Source: Symploca sp. SIO2E9 (GTDB lineage Bacteria > Cyanobacteriota > Cyanobacteriia > Cyanobacteriales > Coleofasciculaceae). From it: a stretch of DNA of 64,000 nt. The notes beneath the pieces are model-generated. The model worked only from the letters and a program-made list of their open reading frames with translations, had not been told where the DNA came from and searched no databases. Within the stretch, counting starts at the first letter, position 1; every line of letters begins with the position of its first letter. Of this stretch, positions 35,796-45,700 are shown piece by piece. A program made the translations under genes and the position numbers. The stretch lies in assembly GCA_010692645.1 (NCBI GenBank), contig JAAHGS010000018.1:588-64587 (forward strand). The letters are read 5' to 3'.

Positions 35796-36329
35796 TTACT
35801 CGTTCCCCCACTCTTTTTTTCGCTCACCCTCTTCTTGGTAGACGTAATCACCTGATTTACCGCCCTTTTTGCTTAACAAACGAATTGATTCAATCTCAAT
35901 CGACTTCTCTAGAGCTTTCGCCATATCATAAAGGGTTAGGGCAGCTACTGAAACTGCTGTCAGCGCTTCCATTTCAACTCCAGTTTCAGCTTTAGTAATT
36001 ACCAATGCCTGAATCTGGTAACCTGGTAGTTGAGGATCGGGTCTTATCTGTACTTCGACCTTATGCAGTGGTAAGGTGTGGCACAGGGGGATCAACTGTG
36101 CAGTCTGTTTAGCTGCCATAATCCCTGCTATTCTTGCTGTTCCTAAGACATCTCCCTTGGGAGCATTGCCAGCTTCAATCGCCTCAAAGGTAGCAGTCTG
36201 CATCCGCACTTGTCCAGCAGCTACTGCCTGACGTTTCGTAGCTGTCTTCGTAGAGACATCAACCATCTGGGCTTGTCCCTGAACATCTAGATGGGTCAAC
36301 TGTGGAGATGCACTAATTTCTTGCTTCAT
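35796..36329 (-). CDS. moaC: Cyclic pyranopterin monophosphate synthase MoaC
   Basis: 177 residues. The enzyme closes the pyrano ring in the second half of the first step of molybdenum cofactor synthesis. Motifs: [16 protein letters not shown] at the start, [23 protein letters not shown], and [22 protein letters not shown]-like sequence (here [18 protein letters not shown]) followed by [11 protein letters not shown]. Active-site residues expected in these blocks are present. It is a stand-alone gene; a tRNA gene lies 49 bases upstream on the other strand. Confidence 0.96.
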   Translation of the reverse strand: MKQEISASPQLTHLDVQGQAQMVDVSTKTATKRQAVAAGQVRMQTATFEAIEAGNAPKGDVLGTARIAGIMAAKQTAQLIPLCHTLPLHKVEVQIRPDPQLPGYQIQALVITKAETGVEMEALTAVSVAALTLYDMAKALEKSIEIESIRLLSKKGGKSGDYVYQEEGERKKEWGNE

Positions 36330-36377
36330 CTGACTAAGATGTGTTATTGTATGTAATCGGTGGGTTAATGATGACTA

Positions 36378-36451
36378 GGGCTTGTAGCTCAGTGGACTAG
36401 AGCACGTGGCTACGGACCACGGTGTCGGGGGTTCGAATCCCTCCTAGCCCG
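36378..36451 (+). tRNA. tRNA-Arg (anticodon ACG)
   Basis: A 74-base cloverleaf: acceptor GGGCTTG with CTAGCCC, D arm GCTC/GAGC, anticodon arm CGTGG-CTACGGA-CCACG, and T arm GGGGG-TTCGAAT-CCCTC, then G as discriminator. The CCA end is not encoded. One T:T mismatch in the acceptor stem resembles mismatches in plastid and cyanobacterial tRNA-Arg(ACG), so the gene is probably functional. Confidence 0.95.
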
Positions 36452-36485
36452 TTTTCAATCATTAGTCTAACTTGAGTGCACTGTG

Positions 36486-37754
36486 CTATCGTGCAGTGTT
36501 CTCTAAGGCGTATATATCTCGTTCGCGACCTATAGCAAATCGCAGCGAGTGGGATAAACTTCTGCTTGACTGCGTAACGAAGATCATCAGTGCCAGGAAC
36601 ATCAAACCTGTGGTAAGGGTAAAAATGTCCCGGTAGCTCAGTATGTCTGCAAAAGAACCAAAGACTGGTCCAGCAAGGGCAATTCCTAAGTCAAAACCGC
36701 CAATACCGACTGAGAAAATTCGACCGCGTTCATCGGGGGTAGAGCGGTCAGACATCAAAACAATCATCATTGGTAGTACTGTACCTGCGGCAATACCTTG
36801 TGCTATAGTAGCTAGTAAGAATCCTTGTGGGCTTTGAGCTATAGAGATCAAGAACATTGAAGAGCAATAGCAGATCAGACCGCCACTAATGAACAGTCCC
36901 CGCCCATAGAGATCAGAAGCGCGGCCAGCAATTAGGCGTGTACTGAAATTGATCATTGCAGTTGCGCTGAAAAATAAGCCCGCGTTAAAATTGACTCCAG
37001 TCTCTCTAATAAATAGGGAGATAAATGTGCTAATCGTTCCAAAAGCAAAACCAACCATTAATAAAACAGCGACGGGAATACGCAAACGGGGACTGACCAA
37101 TAAGTGCAACAGATGCTTGGAGTGCGGTGGTGAATTTCCCTGATGCTCAGATTCAAACCTTGTCTGCTCACTAACAAGACAGCTAAAAACCACACTCAGC
37201 AAACCTAATCCCCCAGCACAGATAAATAAAGCAGGGTAACCAGCCTCAGTCTGTAGAAAACTGCCCATCATTGGTCCAAGAGCCAAACCAATGGGAGCAA
37301 CTAGACTCATATAGCCAATCAACTCGCCTCGCTGTTGTGGTGGTGACAAGTCAGCCACCAGAGCACTATAACCAGTGGTAAAGGCAGCAATGCTAATGCC
37401 ATGAAATACCCTGATGAGCATTAATAAGGCAATCGAATTTACCCAAAGATAGTCCAAGGGAGCAATAAGATAGCACAAGGGTGCGATCGCTACCACGAGA
37501 GTACCAATAATTAAAACTAGCTTGCGACTGTGTTTATCGGCAAGAAATCCTAGGGGGGTTCTGAACAGCAACAGACCGATGGCAAAGCAACCCATTACTA
37601 TACCCAGCTGTTGTGTAGTCGCTCCCATGTCCTCAATATATGGCGGCAGGGTTGGCAGCATCGAAGCTATACTTGACCAAAATAACAGACCAGTTGCAAA
37701 TAAGACCAGTAAGTTTTGGCGTACATTTGGCTTGAGCTTACTAAATATTTTCAC
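36486..37754 (-). CDS. MFS transporter, possible exporter
   Basis: 422 residues with twelve predicted membrane helices. The MFS loop motif after helix 2 is GFLADKHSRKLVL, and a second copy occurs in GRASDLYGRGLF. The exporter-like segment GYMSLVAPIGLALGPMMGSFL lies in helix 5, the region that marks drug:proton antiporters. It is the last gene behind the PKS-NRPS operon and the ABC exporter on the minus strand, with a 116-base gap. It may therefore export the product, but the gap and its general family make this uncertain. Confidence 0.85.
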   Translation of the reverse strand: MKIFSKLKPNVRQNLLVLFATGLLFWSSIASMLPTLPPYIEDMGATTQQLGIVMGCFAIGLLLFRTPLGFLADKHSRKLVLIIGTLVVAIAPLCYLIAPLDYLWVNSIALLMLIRVFHGISIAAFTTGYSALVADLSPPQQRGELIGYMSLVAPIGLALGPMMGSFLQTEAGYPALFICAGGLGLLSVVFSCLVSEQTRFESEHQGNSPPHSKHLLHLLVSPRLRIPVAVLLMVGFAFGTISTFISLFIRETGVNFNAGLFFSATAMINFSTRLIAGRASDLYGRGLFISGGLICYCSSMFLISIAQSPQGFLLATIAQGIAAGTVLPMMIVLMSDRSTPDERGRIFSVGIGGFDLGIALAGPVFGSFADILSYRDIFTLTTGLMFLALMIFVTQSSRSLSHSLRFAIGRERDIYALENTAR

Positions 37755-37870
37755 GCACCCAGTACCCCTGCGAAACTTTTTGAAGTTATCTTTTCTCCAA
37801 CTTTAATATTCTTAACATATTCTTTAATTATTGCCTTCACCCTGTAGATAGTTAAAGAGAGATCCTGATC

Positions 37871-39697
37871 TTAACCTGTTCGCTGTAATTGGTGATAAGA
37901 CCATAACTTACCCTCTCGTTTGATTAGTTCTTGGTAACTTCCCTGCTCTACTATACGACCCTTTTCTAACACTACCACTTGCTCAGCTTTTGCAATAGTA
38001 GACAAACGATGGGCTATTGCAATGACAGTGCGGTTCACTGATAGCTTCTCTAAGGCTTCCTGAATTAGCCGTTCAGATTTAGAATCGAGAGCACTGGTTG
38101 CTTCATCGAGGATCAAGATTTCAGGGTTTTTTAGTATAGTGCGGGCGATCGCAATCCGCTGGCGTTGACCTCCAGATAATCGAACTCCCCTGTCTCCTAG
38201 TAGGCTCTCAAAGCCTTCAGGTAGCTCCTGAATGAATTCCATAGCATGAGCTAGTTCAGCTGCTTGTCGAATCTGTTTCTCCTCAGCACCTTCAGTGCCA
38301 TAGGCAATATTGTCTTTGACAGAAGCATTGAAAATAAATGTATCCTGACTAACTACTCCGATCTTCTTGCGTAGTGAATTGATTTCAAACTCTTGAACAT
38401 CAACCCCATCAATCAGAATTTGACCTCGTTGTGAGTCATAAAAACGCGGGATTAGAGCTGCTAAAGTGCTTTTGCCAGCGCCGGAGGCACCGACTAGAGC
38501 AGTCATCTGCCCTTTTTTGATTTCTAGGTTAACCTTGTGGAGGACTGTTGAACCATCGTTATAGCTAAAGTCTACTGAAATAAGTTTGATGGATTGCTTT
38601 AACCCAGAATACAGAACTTTACCATTTTTAAAATAAGGCTTATCATCAGTTCTAAGTAATTCATTGATATTGCTCAAGGAACCTTGTTTTTGGCTTATTT
38701 GTGTTGCCGTTTGATTTATTCCATGCACCATTGGTGTTAAACGCATTAAAGCATATAGAAATGTTAACAATCTGGCCACAGGCATATTTAAAACAGTAAT
38801 TCCTAGAATTATTATCAGAATAATAATTGTTGTACCTATGCCTCCTCCTAAGGGACCGACAACTGTTAATCTTAATAAAGATTTAGTTTGAGTTATTTTT
38901 ATATCATCACTGGCTTTATAGAAACGTCTCCGCTCATGTTCTTGAGTTGCAAAGGCATGAATTGTCGAAATGCCACTTATGAATTCCACAGCAACTGAAG
39001 TAAAGTGACCATTAGCTTTAGAGGTTTCAAAACTAACTTCTCTTACTTGTTTTCTTAGGGTTGATAGTCCGATTGATAATAAAGTTAATAATAGTAGCGC
39101 CACCAGAGAAAGTTGCCAGGAGATTACAATAACAACTAAGGCATAGACCAACAGAGAAATCCACTGAATAATTAAATGAGAATACCAGTTTAAAATCATC
39201 TGTAGCTCGTTAAGTTCAGTAGTAATACTGTTAATCAGCTCTCCCGAACGGATTTGTGCAAAATAACTCAGGCTAAGTTGCTGAAACTGTTCAAATATTT
39301 TTTTGCGCAGACGATCTATTAGAGTTACTCGGGCAATCCCGAGATACAAGACTTGCAGATAATGAAACCCTGAGCGCAGCCAGATAATAAGTAGAATCAA
39401 AGCCGACAGTCGATACAATCGATTATTAGCAGGTTCATTTATGCCTAAAACAAAAATATCAAACCAATTAATTCCTGTTTGAACAATTTGATTATCCTGG
39501 TTAATTAAGTTTTGCAAAAAAGCTAAAATAGCACCGATTCCAATTCCATCAGATACTGAGGCTAACAAAGAGAAAATGAATGCCAGAGTTACGACTTTAG
39601 GAAAATATTTTAGTTCTCGCAATAATATGTAATTTTCTTGGGCAACTCTAGTCAGTTGACTTAAGAAATTGGGTGATAATTGCAGAAATTTCATCAA
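37871..39697 (-). CDS. ABC exporter (permease-ATPase fusion) of the PKS-NRPS locus
   Basis: Type IV exporter half-transporter of 608 residues that probably works as a homodimer. Six membrane helices lie in the first 330 residues (including ILAFLQNLINQ-like helix 1 and VVIVISWQLSLVALLLL). The NBD has Walker A GASGAGKST, Q-loop VVSQDTFIFN, signature LSGGQRQRIAIARTI and Walker B ILILDEATSALD with an intact catalytic glutamate, then IAIAHRLSTI. It follows the last assembly-line gene by 184 bases on the same strand, the usual position of the exporter in natural-product clusters. A long stem-loop lies in that gap and might tune its expression. Confidence 0.92.
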   Translation of the reverse strand: MMKFLQLSPNFLSQLTRVAQENYILLRELKYFPKVVTLAFIFSLLASVSDGIGIGAILAFLQNLINQDNQIVQTGINWFDIFVLGINEPANNRLYRLSALILLIIWLRSGFHYLQVLYLGIARVTLIDRLRKKIFEQFQQLSLSYFAQIRSGELINSITTELNELQMILNWYSHLIIQWISLLVYALVVIVISWQLSLVALLLLTLLSIGLSTLRKQVREVSFETSKANGHFTSVAVEFISGISTIHAFATQEHERRRFYKASDDIKITQTKSLLRLTVVGPLGGGIGTTIIILIIILGITVLNMPVARLLTFLYALMRLTPMVHGINQTATQISQKQGSLSNINELLRTDDKPYFKNGKVLYSGLKQSIKLISVDFSYNDGSTVLHKVNLEIKKGQMTALVGASGAGKSTLAALIPRFYDSQRGQILIDGVDVQEFEINSLRKKIGVVSQDTFIFNASVKDNIAYGTEGAEEKQIRQAAELAHAMEFIQELPEGFESLLGDRGVRLSGGQRQRIAIARTILKNPEILILDEATSALDSKSERLIQEALEKLSVNRTVIAIAHRLSTIAKAEQVVVLEKGRIVEQGSYQELIKREGKLWSYHQLQRTG

Positions 39698-39805
39698 CTA
39701 AAAATTGAATTTCTAGGTTAGGTGCAAGATCTAAGCCTCTGACGAAAGTAAAGTCAAAAGCCATGCATTCAAAAGTATGAAACCTCCTTCCCTAGCAACA
39801 AATGA

Positions 39806-39870
39806 AAGAAGCACATTTTTAGGTAAATTCTAAAAACTTTGCTGTATCAGGATTCTAAAATGTGCTTCTT
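39806..39870 (-). promoter_or_regulatory. Long stem-loop between the last NRPS gene and the exporter
   Basis: AAGAAGCACATTTT at 39806-39819 is a perfect 14-bp inverted copy of AAAATGTGCTTCTT at 39857-39870, with a 37-base loop. It starts 12 bases past the NRPS stop codon. There is no long T-run after it on the transcribed strand, so it could be a partial terminator, an mRNA-stabilising element or a decayed MITE. Confidence 0.6.
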
Positions 39871-39881
39871 AAGAGTTTTTC

Positions 39882-42566
39882 CTATTTTTTTGAGATTCCT
39901 ATTTTTGAAAAATCAACATTGCTTTCATTCGCCTGAGCTTGATTTAAGCAAGCCTGAAATTTTTCTGCCAACACTTGAACGTTAGGTTCTTGCAACATAC
40001 TCAAAGTTTTCCCAGGAACATCATGGAGTTCCAAACCTCCAGGAGCCATCTTGCTCCATCCTAGGTCAGGTTCATAGAAGTCGATATCATCAAGCCAACG
40101 GAATAGGGTTACATGACCTTGGTAGACTTTCGTGGGCATGAATACCCACTTCTCATTTCCTTTCGCTTTTTTCCGGCGATAAAGGAAGTCTTGGCAGGTT
40201 TGAGGCAAAGGGAGCCCAAGCTTCTCGTAAAATTTGCAGTAGAGTTGCATGAACCGATTTGTAAGCCGATGTATTACCATATTTCTTCTTTCCAACAAGT
40301 AGGGATAACCACTTCTTGAAAAGTGATTCCAATGTGCAGAGACCTTCTCAAAAAAGGACATTTTTTTGAGAGAATTATGATCTGTCATCGTTCCTAACAT
40401 AGCCATCAGAGACACCTTTTGACCTTGTGCGCGGAGTTGTTCAGCAATTTTATAGGCTACTCTACCTCCGCACTGTATACCTGCTAGAAAATAAGGACCT
40501 TCAGGTTGGATATTAGACAACTCTTTCATGTAGTAATCAGTAACATTATTAATCTGATGCTGGGAAACTTCATCCATTAATCCAACTGATAGACCATAAA
40601 TAGGTTGTTCAGGATCTAAATGACTGGCTAAAGGTCGGCAGAATTGAAGACCCTCCCCAAGTACATGGAAAAAAAACAAAGGAGGTTTTTTTCCACCAGG
40701 TTGAATGATTGCTAATGAGGGATTTAATGCTGACGATTCTTTCTGAGACAAAATTCTGCTTATTTCCTCAATCGTCCCAAGCTGAAAGAGAGTAGACATC
40801 GGCAGATTTTTGCCAAGACTCTTCTCAATTTCACCAACTAACCTTAAAGCTAACAGTGAATGCCCTCCTAGCTCAAAGAAGTTATCTCTGATGCCAATGG
40901 GCTTCTTGCCTAAAACTTTTTCCCAAATTCTTGTGAGCTGAAGTTCTAATTCGTTACTAGGAGACACAAAGGTTTCTTCAGACTCTTTGCCATTGACCTG
41001 GGAGTAGTTTGGGTAGCCATTCTTGTCAAACAATTGACCAGAGTTAGTTTCTGTTAACAGGGGCAAGTCCGAGAGCTGTTGCTCTGGATTAGTAACAATA
41101 CTTTCAAGTAAAGTCTGAAAATTCCTGATTATCTGCTCAATAGTACTGGTATTAAATAGATCAGTTTTATAATCGAGTACCGCCCTCAGTTCTCCCCTTT
41201 GCTCCTCCATCGACAGTGACAAATCAAAATTCGCTGTCCCGTTGCCGACATCGAAGGAACTAACGCTGATTCCATGTAACTCTAGAGGTTGAGTTGGGGT
41301 ATTCTGAAGCACTAACATCGCCCGAGACAAAGGAGTGCTAATTAGATTGGGCAACTCTGCTATTTTCTGAAAAGGCACATCCTGGTTATCATAAGCCCCT
41401 GAGGCGACTTTTTGTACTCGGGTTAATAGCTCCCTAAAACTTGGGTCTCCAGACAAATCAGTACGCATCAAAATGATATTATTGAAGTATCCAATTAGCT
41501 CTTCGGTCTCGATGCGACCGCGACAGGCGACGGGCGAACAGATGATCATATCTTTCTGCCCTGTATATCTGTGGAGCAACGCTTTGAATGCTGCTGTGAG
41601 AGTCATAAATAGAGATACTCCATGATGACGACTCAGAAATTTGAGGGCCTCGGTTAGGTTTTGATTGATTACCAGAGATTGACGCGCACCTCGGTAAGTT
41701 TGAGCTGAAGCTCTTGATCTGTCAATTGGTAGTTGTAGTGCTTCTAGGTTGCCCTCAAGTTGCTGTTGCCAGTATTCGAGCTGAGATTCGAGTACCTCAC
41801 CTGGTAGCCACTGCTGCTGCCAGTGAGCAAAGTCAGCATACTGGATAGGCAAATTAGAGAGCGAGGAGGGCTTATCAGCGCAGAAGGCATTATAGAAAGC
41901 TGTCAGCTCCCTAAAGAACACTTTAAAGGACCAACCGTCAGAGATTATGTGATGCATGACCAAGAGGAACACATGTTCCTCTTCAGCTAAGCGCAGGAGT
42001 TTTACACGCAAAAGTGGTCCTTGAGCTAGGTCAAAGGGTTGCAGAGCCTCCTGAGTTATCAACTGCTGGGCATGAACCTCCCGTTCTGATTGAGGGATGT
42101 CTCGGAGATCTATCACCGACACAATTGAGGGGATATCTGGGGAAATGACCTGAAAATTTTGTCCATCAACAGCCTTAAAAGTTGTTCTGAGAATTTCGTG
42201 GCGCTGCACAATGTCACTCAGACTCTTTTCTAGTGCAGCCAGATTGAGCAAACCTTTTAGGCGAAAAGCTACGGGAAGATTATAGACAGAACTGCCAGGC
42301 TCTAACTGATCAAGATTCCATAGGCGTTGCTGGGCAAAAGAGAGTGGCAGAGCTTCCTCCCTCGAAACAGGCAATATGGGCTCTTGGGCGGAACAGGTAG
42401 AAACATTTTTCAGAAACTTGAGGATTTCTGGTTTCCGCTGAGCAATCTCCAGTTTCAAAGTCTTGGTTAGAGCTCCTGAAGGGGCATCACATTCGAGCCG
42501 CTCCCCATTGACAGAAAGCTTGACATCGAGACTCCGAAGATGGGACATCAATTCCAAAGTGTTCAT
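39882..42566 (-). CDS. Terminal NRPS protein: TubC docking-C-PCP-TE, no A domain
   Basis: 894 residues; last protein of the line. Residues 1-54 (MSHLRSLDVKLSVNGERLECDAP) are a TubC-type beta-hairpin docking domain. The condensation domain follows (about 65-490) with the active-site HHIISDG at 205-211. A carrier domain has its pantetheine serine at Ser570 (DNFFELGGHSL), and a TE domain spans about 625-870. No adenylation domain is present, so the amino acid or nucleophile for this step must come in trans, or the C domain acts on something other than a loaded amino acid. The TE nucleophile position is Cys699 in GIQCGG, where the family has Ser. The usual LLD aspartate is MLG (Gly725), and the GHH/GDH histidine block is GKT (853-854). 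Function therefore departs from standard TE hydrolysis. Confidence 0.9.
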   Translation of the reverse strand: MNTLELMSHLRSLDVKLSVNGERLECDAPSGALTKTLKLEIAQRKPEILKFLKNVSTCSAQEPILPVSREEALPLSFAQQRLWNLDQLEPGSSVYNLPVAFRLKGLLNLAALEKSLSDIVQRHEILRTTFKAVDGQNFQVISPDIPSIVSVIDLRDIPQSEREVHAQQLITQEALQPFDLAQGPLLRVKLLRLAEEEHVFLLVMHHIISDGWSFKVFFRELTAFYNAFCADKPSSLSNLPIQYADFAHWQQQWLPGEVLESQLEYWQQQLEGNLEALQLPIDRSRASAQTYRGARQSLVINQNLTEALKFLSRHHGVSLFMTLTAAFKALLHRYTGQKDMIICSPVACRGRIETEELIGYFNNIILMRTDLSGDPSFRELLTRVQKVASGAYDNQDVPFQKIAELPNLISTPLSRAMLVLQNTPTQPLELHGISVSSFDVGNGTANFDLSLSMEEQRGELRAVLDYKTDLFNTSTIEQIIRNFQTLLESIVTNPEQQLSDLPLLTETNSGQLFDKNGYPNYSQVNGKESEETFVSPSNELELQLTRIWEKVLGKKPIGIRDNFFELGGHSLLALRLVGEIEKSLGKNLPMSTLFQLGTIEEISRILSQKESSALNPSLAIIQPGGKKPPLFFFHVLGEGLQFCRPLASHLDPEQPIYGLSVGLMDEVSQHQINNVTDYYMKELSNIQPEGPYFLAGIQCGGRVAYKIAEQLRAQGQKVSLMAMLGTMTDHNSLKKMSFFEKVSAHWNHFSRSGYPYLLERRNMVIHRLTNRFMQLYCKFYEKLGLPLPQTCQDFLYRRKKAKGNEKWVFMPTKVYQGHVTLFRWLDDIDFYEPDLGWSKMAPGGLELHDVPGKTLSMLQEPNVQVLAEKFQACLNQAQANESNVDFSKIGISKK

Positions 42567-42633
42567 AGCAAAATATTCTCTAGAGTTGGTAGGTCAAACA
42601 AAAACTGAGATTGAGTTGTATAGCGCTACGCGC

Positions 42634-42664
42634 AAGGCAGAAGGCAGAAGGCAGAAGGCAGAAG
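42634..42664. repeat. Heptamer tandem repeat (AAGGCAG)
   Basis: Four copies of AAGGCAG plus a partial copy, in the 223-base gap between the last PKS and the terminal NRPS genes. It is preceded by TATAGCGCTACGCGC, which matches the end of the ~100-bp dispersed repeat. The same heptamer family appears at 8346-8362. Confidence 0.85.
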
Positions 42665-42789
42665 TTGACTGTGACAAGGTTTTAGCGATTTAGCTTGTCC
42701 TAACCTTAATACTTACTGCTATACTCAAAGATCTGATTTACTGGTTTTGGAGAGACAAAGAAAGAGTTACCTCTTGGTATAAAAGTTGC

Positions 42790-45700
42790 TCAAAACGAAA
42801 TCTGCTCACGATCTTCTTCAGCATTGCCTGAAGTTTGATTGCTTTCGGGTGCAGTATCCTGGTTTTGAGTAGCTTGGGTTGCCCAAAGGATTGTCTCGAC
42901 CTTCTCAGCTAACTCGGTCACTGTAGGTGCCTCAAAGAGGATGTTTGGGGATAGATTAACCTCAGGGAATTCTGTGCGCAACCGAGAAATGACTTGAATC
43001 GCCACCAGGGAATCTCCTCCCTGTTCAAAGAAGTTGTCGTCTCTGCCAACCTGCTCAAGTCCAAGCAATTTTTCCCAGATGCTAGCTAATGTCTGTTCTA
43101 ACTCATTAGCAGGAGCGACATAGGGCTTGAGCAAACTGGGTCTTGTATAGGAGGAGGTTGAGGCTTCTGGCTCAGAAGTGTCTGATTCTTGTAAAGCGTC
43201 AAGCTTGAGCCATTGATTAATCCTCGTTTGCAGGTCTCCAGTCGAAACAACAATCTGACTAATTCGACGCTGAGATAGAATCCGCTCAAAGGCATTAACG
43301 CCTTCGTTAGGTGCGATCGCAAATTTAGCTAAAGCAGACCCCCAAGATGGGTTTTGTTGCTGATTTTCCTGTAATTGCCAGCCATCCCAATTGACACTGA
43401 TCCAGGGGAGAGGGCTAGTCTGGTTATGCTGTTGCACAAACGCATCCATGAATATATTTACTGCCGAATAAGCAGCAAATCCTAATCCTCCTAACACTGA
43501 AGACAAAGAAGATAACAATAGACAAAAGTCTAACTCAACGCCTTCGACAACTTTTGATAATACCAAGAGTCCATATACTTTAGGTTGAAATAACGGCTCA
43601 CAATTAGCTTGATCAGCATCCCTTATAAAGGACATTTCTGGAATAATTCCTGCCGCATGGATGACTCCATTGAGCTGACCAAAACGTTCTTGAGCCTCAG
43701 AGACTACAGCTTGCATTTGTTGTTGATTAGCCACATCAGCACTAACCACCAAAACCTCAGCTCCCAACTTCTCTAGTTCCTGGACTTTCCGAATCTTGAG
43801 GCTTACAGGATCTTGCTCATCGTGAGTTTCTAGCCATTGTTGCCAACTATCTCTCGAGGGTAAGGTAGAACGTCCTGTCAGTATTAATTTCGCTTGTACA
43901 GTCTTTGCTAAGTGTTCAGCTAGGACAAGACCAATTCCTCCCAGTCCACCAGTAATTAAATAGACTCCTCCTTCCTTGAGTTGCGTAGTTTTTTGAGAAG
44001 ATGCGTTTAAGTGAATAGCTTCAAAGGTTTGTACCCAACGATGATAATTGCGGTAGGCAATCACTTGCTCAGAGGTATTGGCTTGTAATTCCTCTAACAG
44101 CAGGTCTATAAGTTGCTCGTTGCTTTTTCCCGCTTGGGGCAAAATAATATCTATACTGCGGCAGCTTATGCTGGAGTATTCTTGTGGAATGACCTTAACA
44201 GGTCCGAGTAAAGTTGTCTTCTCAGGGCAGATTAATTCATCTCCAGTCACCAGCTGCAGGTTATTGGAGACAACTGCAAGTTGAACTCTATGTGTCAAGT
44301 TCTGTTTATCAATAGCCTGAGCTAAAAATAGTAGACTGTAAAATCCTAAATCCTGAGCTTTATCAACTGATTGTGCCTGATTGTTCGGCGTAACACTCCA
44401 TAAATGAACAACTGTTTTTGCATGCTTGTTGAGTTTGCCAAGCTCACTGAGCAGGGCATGATAATCATTAGATTGTTGAGGATTAAGGGTATATACTCCC
44501 TCGTTGAGCTTGGCAAATTCTGAGCCAACCTTCACAGTAATGACATTGTGTCCTTTCAGTTCCAGTTGTTTTGCAAGTTGGCAGCCCAAGCCCCACTCAT
44601 CGAGAAATACAAGTGTGCAAGATTGAGCCAGCTCACTATTTTCTTGAAAAGCTGAGATAATAGAGCGTTTCCAGGATGGAATGTAGAACCAGTCTGCAAT
44701 ATCTTGTTTTTTGCCCGGTATAGCTTTAGTTTTAACAGTCTTAGCCTGCTTTGAAGGTTCAATCCAGTAACGCTTACTCTCAAAGGGATAGGTTGGCAAG
44801 GAGAGACGACAAGATTGCTGATGGGCATAGAATCGCGACCAATCAAGCTGTACACCTGCAAGCCAAAGTTTACCCAAGGTGGTGAGCAAAAACGCTACAT
44901 CTGATTGGTTGTCTTTAGGATGGCGTACTGAAGTGAGAATAGTTTGCTGGACTGTTTGATCTTGATTTCGCTTAGCTAATGTGCTTAAGTTGCGTCCAGG
45001 ACCAACTTCTAGCATAATTTGCTCTGGTTTGGACAACAACTGTTGCAGTGCCTCAGCAAAACGTACTGTTTGCCGCAGATGTTTTGCCCAATAGCTGGGA
45101 TCGGTTGCTTCTTCTGCTGTAATCCAGGTACCAGTGACGTTGGACAGATAGGGAATTTGTGGAGGCTTGAGGCTGAGTTGTTTCACCCGCTCAGTGAAGG
45201 GTTCCAAAATAGGTTCCATCATCTCTGAATGGAAAGCATGAGAAGTATGGAGCTTGCGGCATTCTACCCCTTGTTCAACCAGTTGCTTTTGTAATGTTTC
45301 TATGCTGTCGATAGAACCGGAAACCACACACTGGGATGGTCCATTAATTGCTGCCACTTGCAGAGATATTCCCTGGAAGGTTTCTGCAGCCAGCAAGGAT
45401 TGCAACTCCTGATCTGGCAGTGGTACAGCAAGCATAGCACCAGCAGGAAGTTGCTGCATCATCTGTCCTCGGGCAGCCACCAGGGATAAGGCATCCTCTA
45501 AAGAGAAAACCCCTGCCAGACAAGCTGCTACATATTCACCGATACTGTGACCAATCATTGCCTGAGGATTTACCCCCAACGACATCCATAACTTAGCAAG
45601 GGCGTACTCGATTACAAACAGTGCTGGTTGGGCAATTGCAGTCTGTTGCAGTTGCTTGGCTGCCTGATCACTCTGTTGTTCGGTTGGATACAACAAATCT

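Noticed and set aside
36378-36451. Acceptor-stem T:T mismatch as a sign of a broken tRNA
   Set aside because: Comparable mismatches occur in plastid and cyanobacterial tRNA-Arg(ACG), and all other arms pair well.
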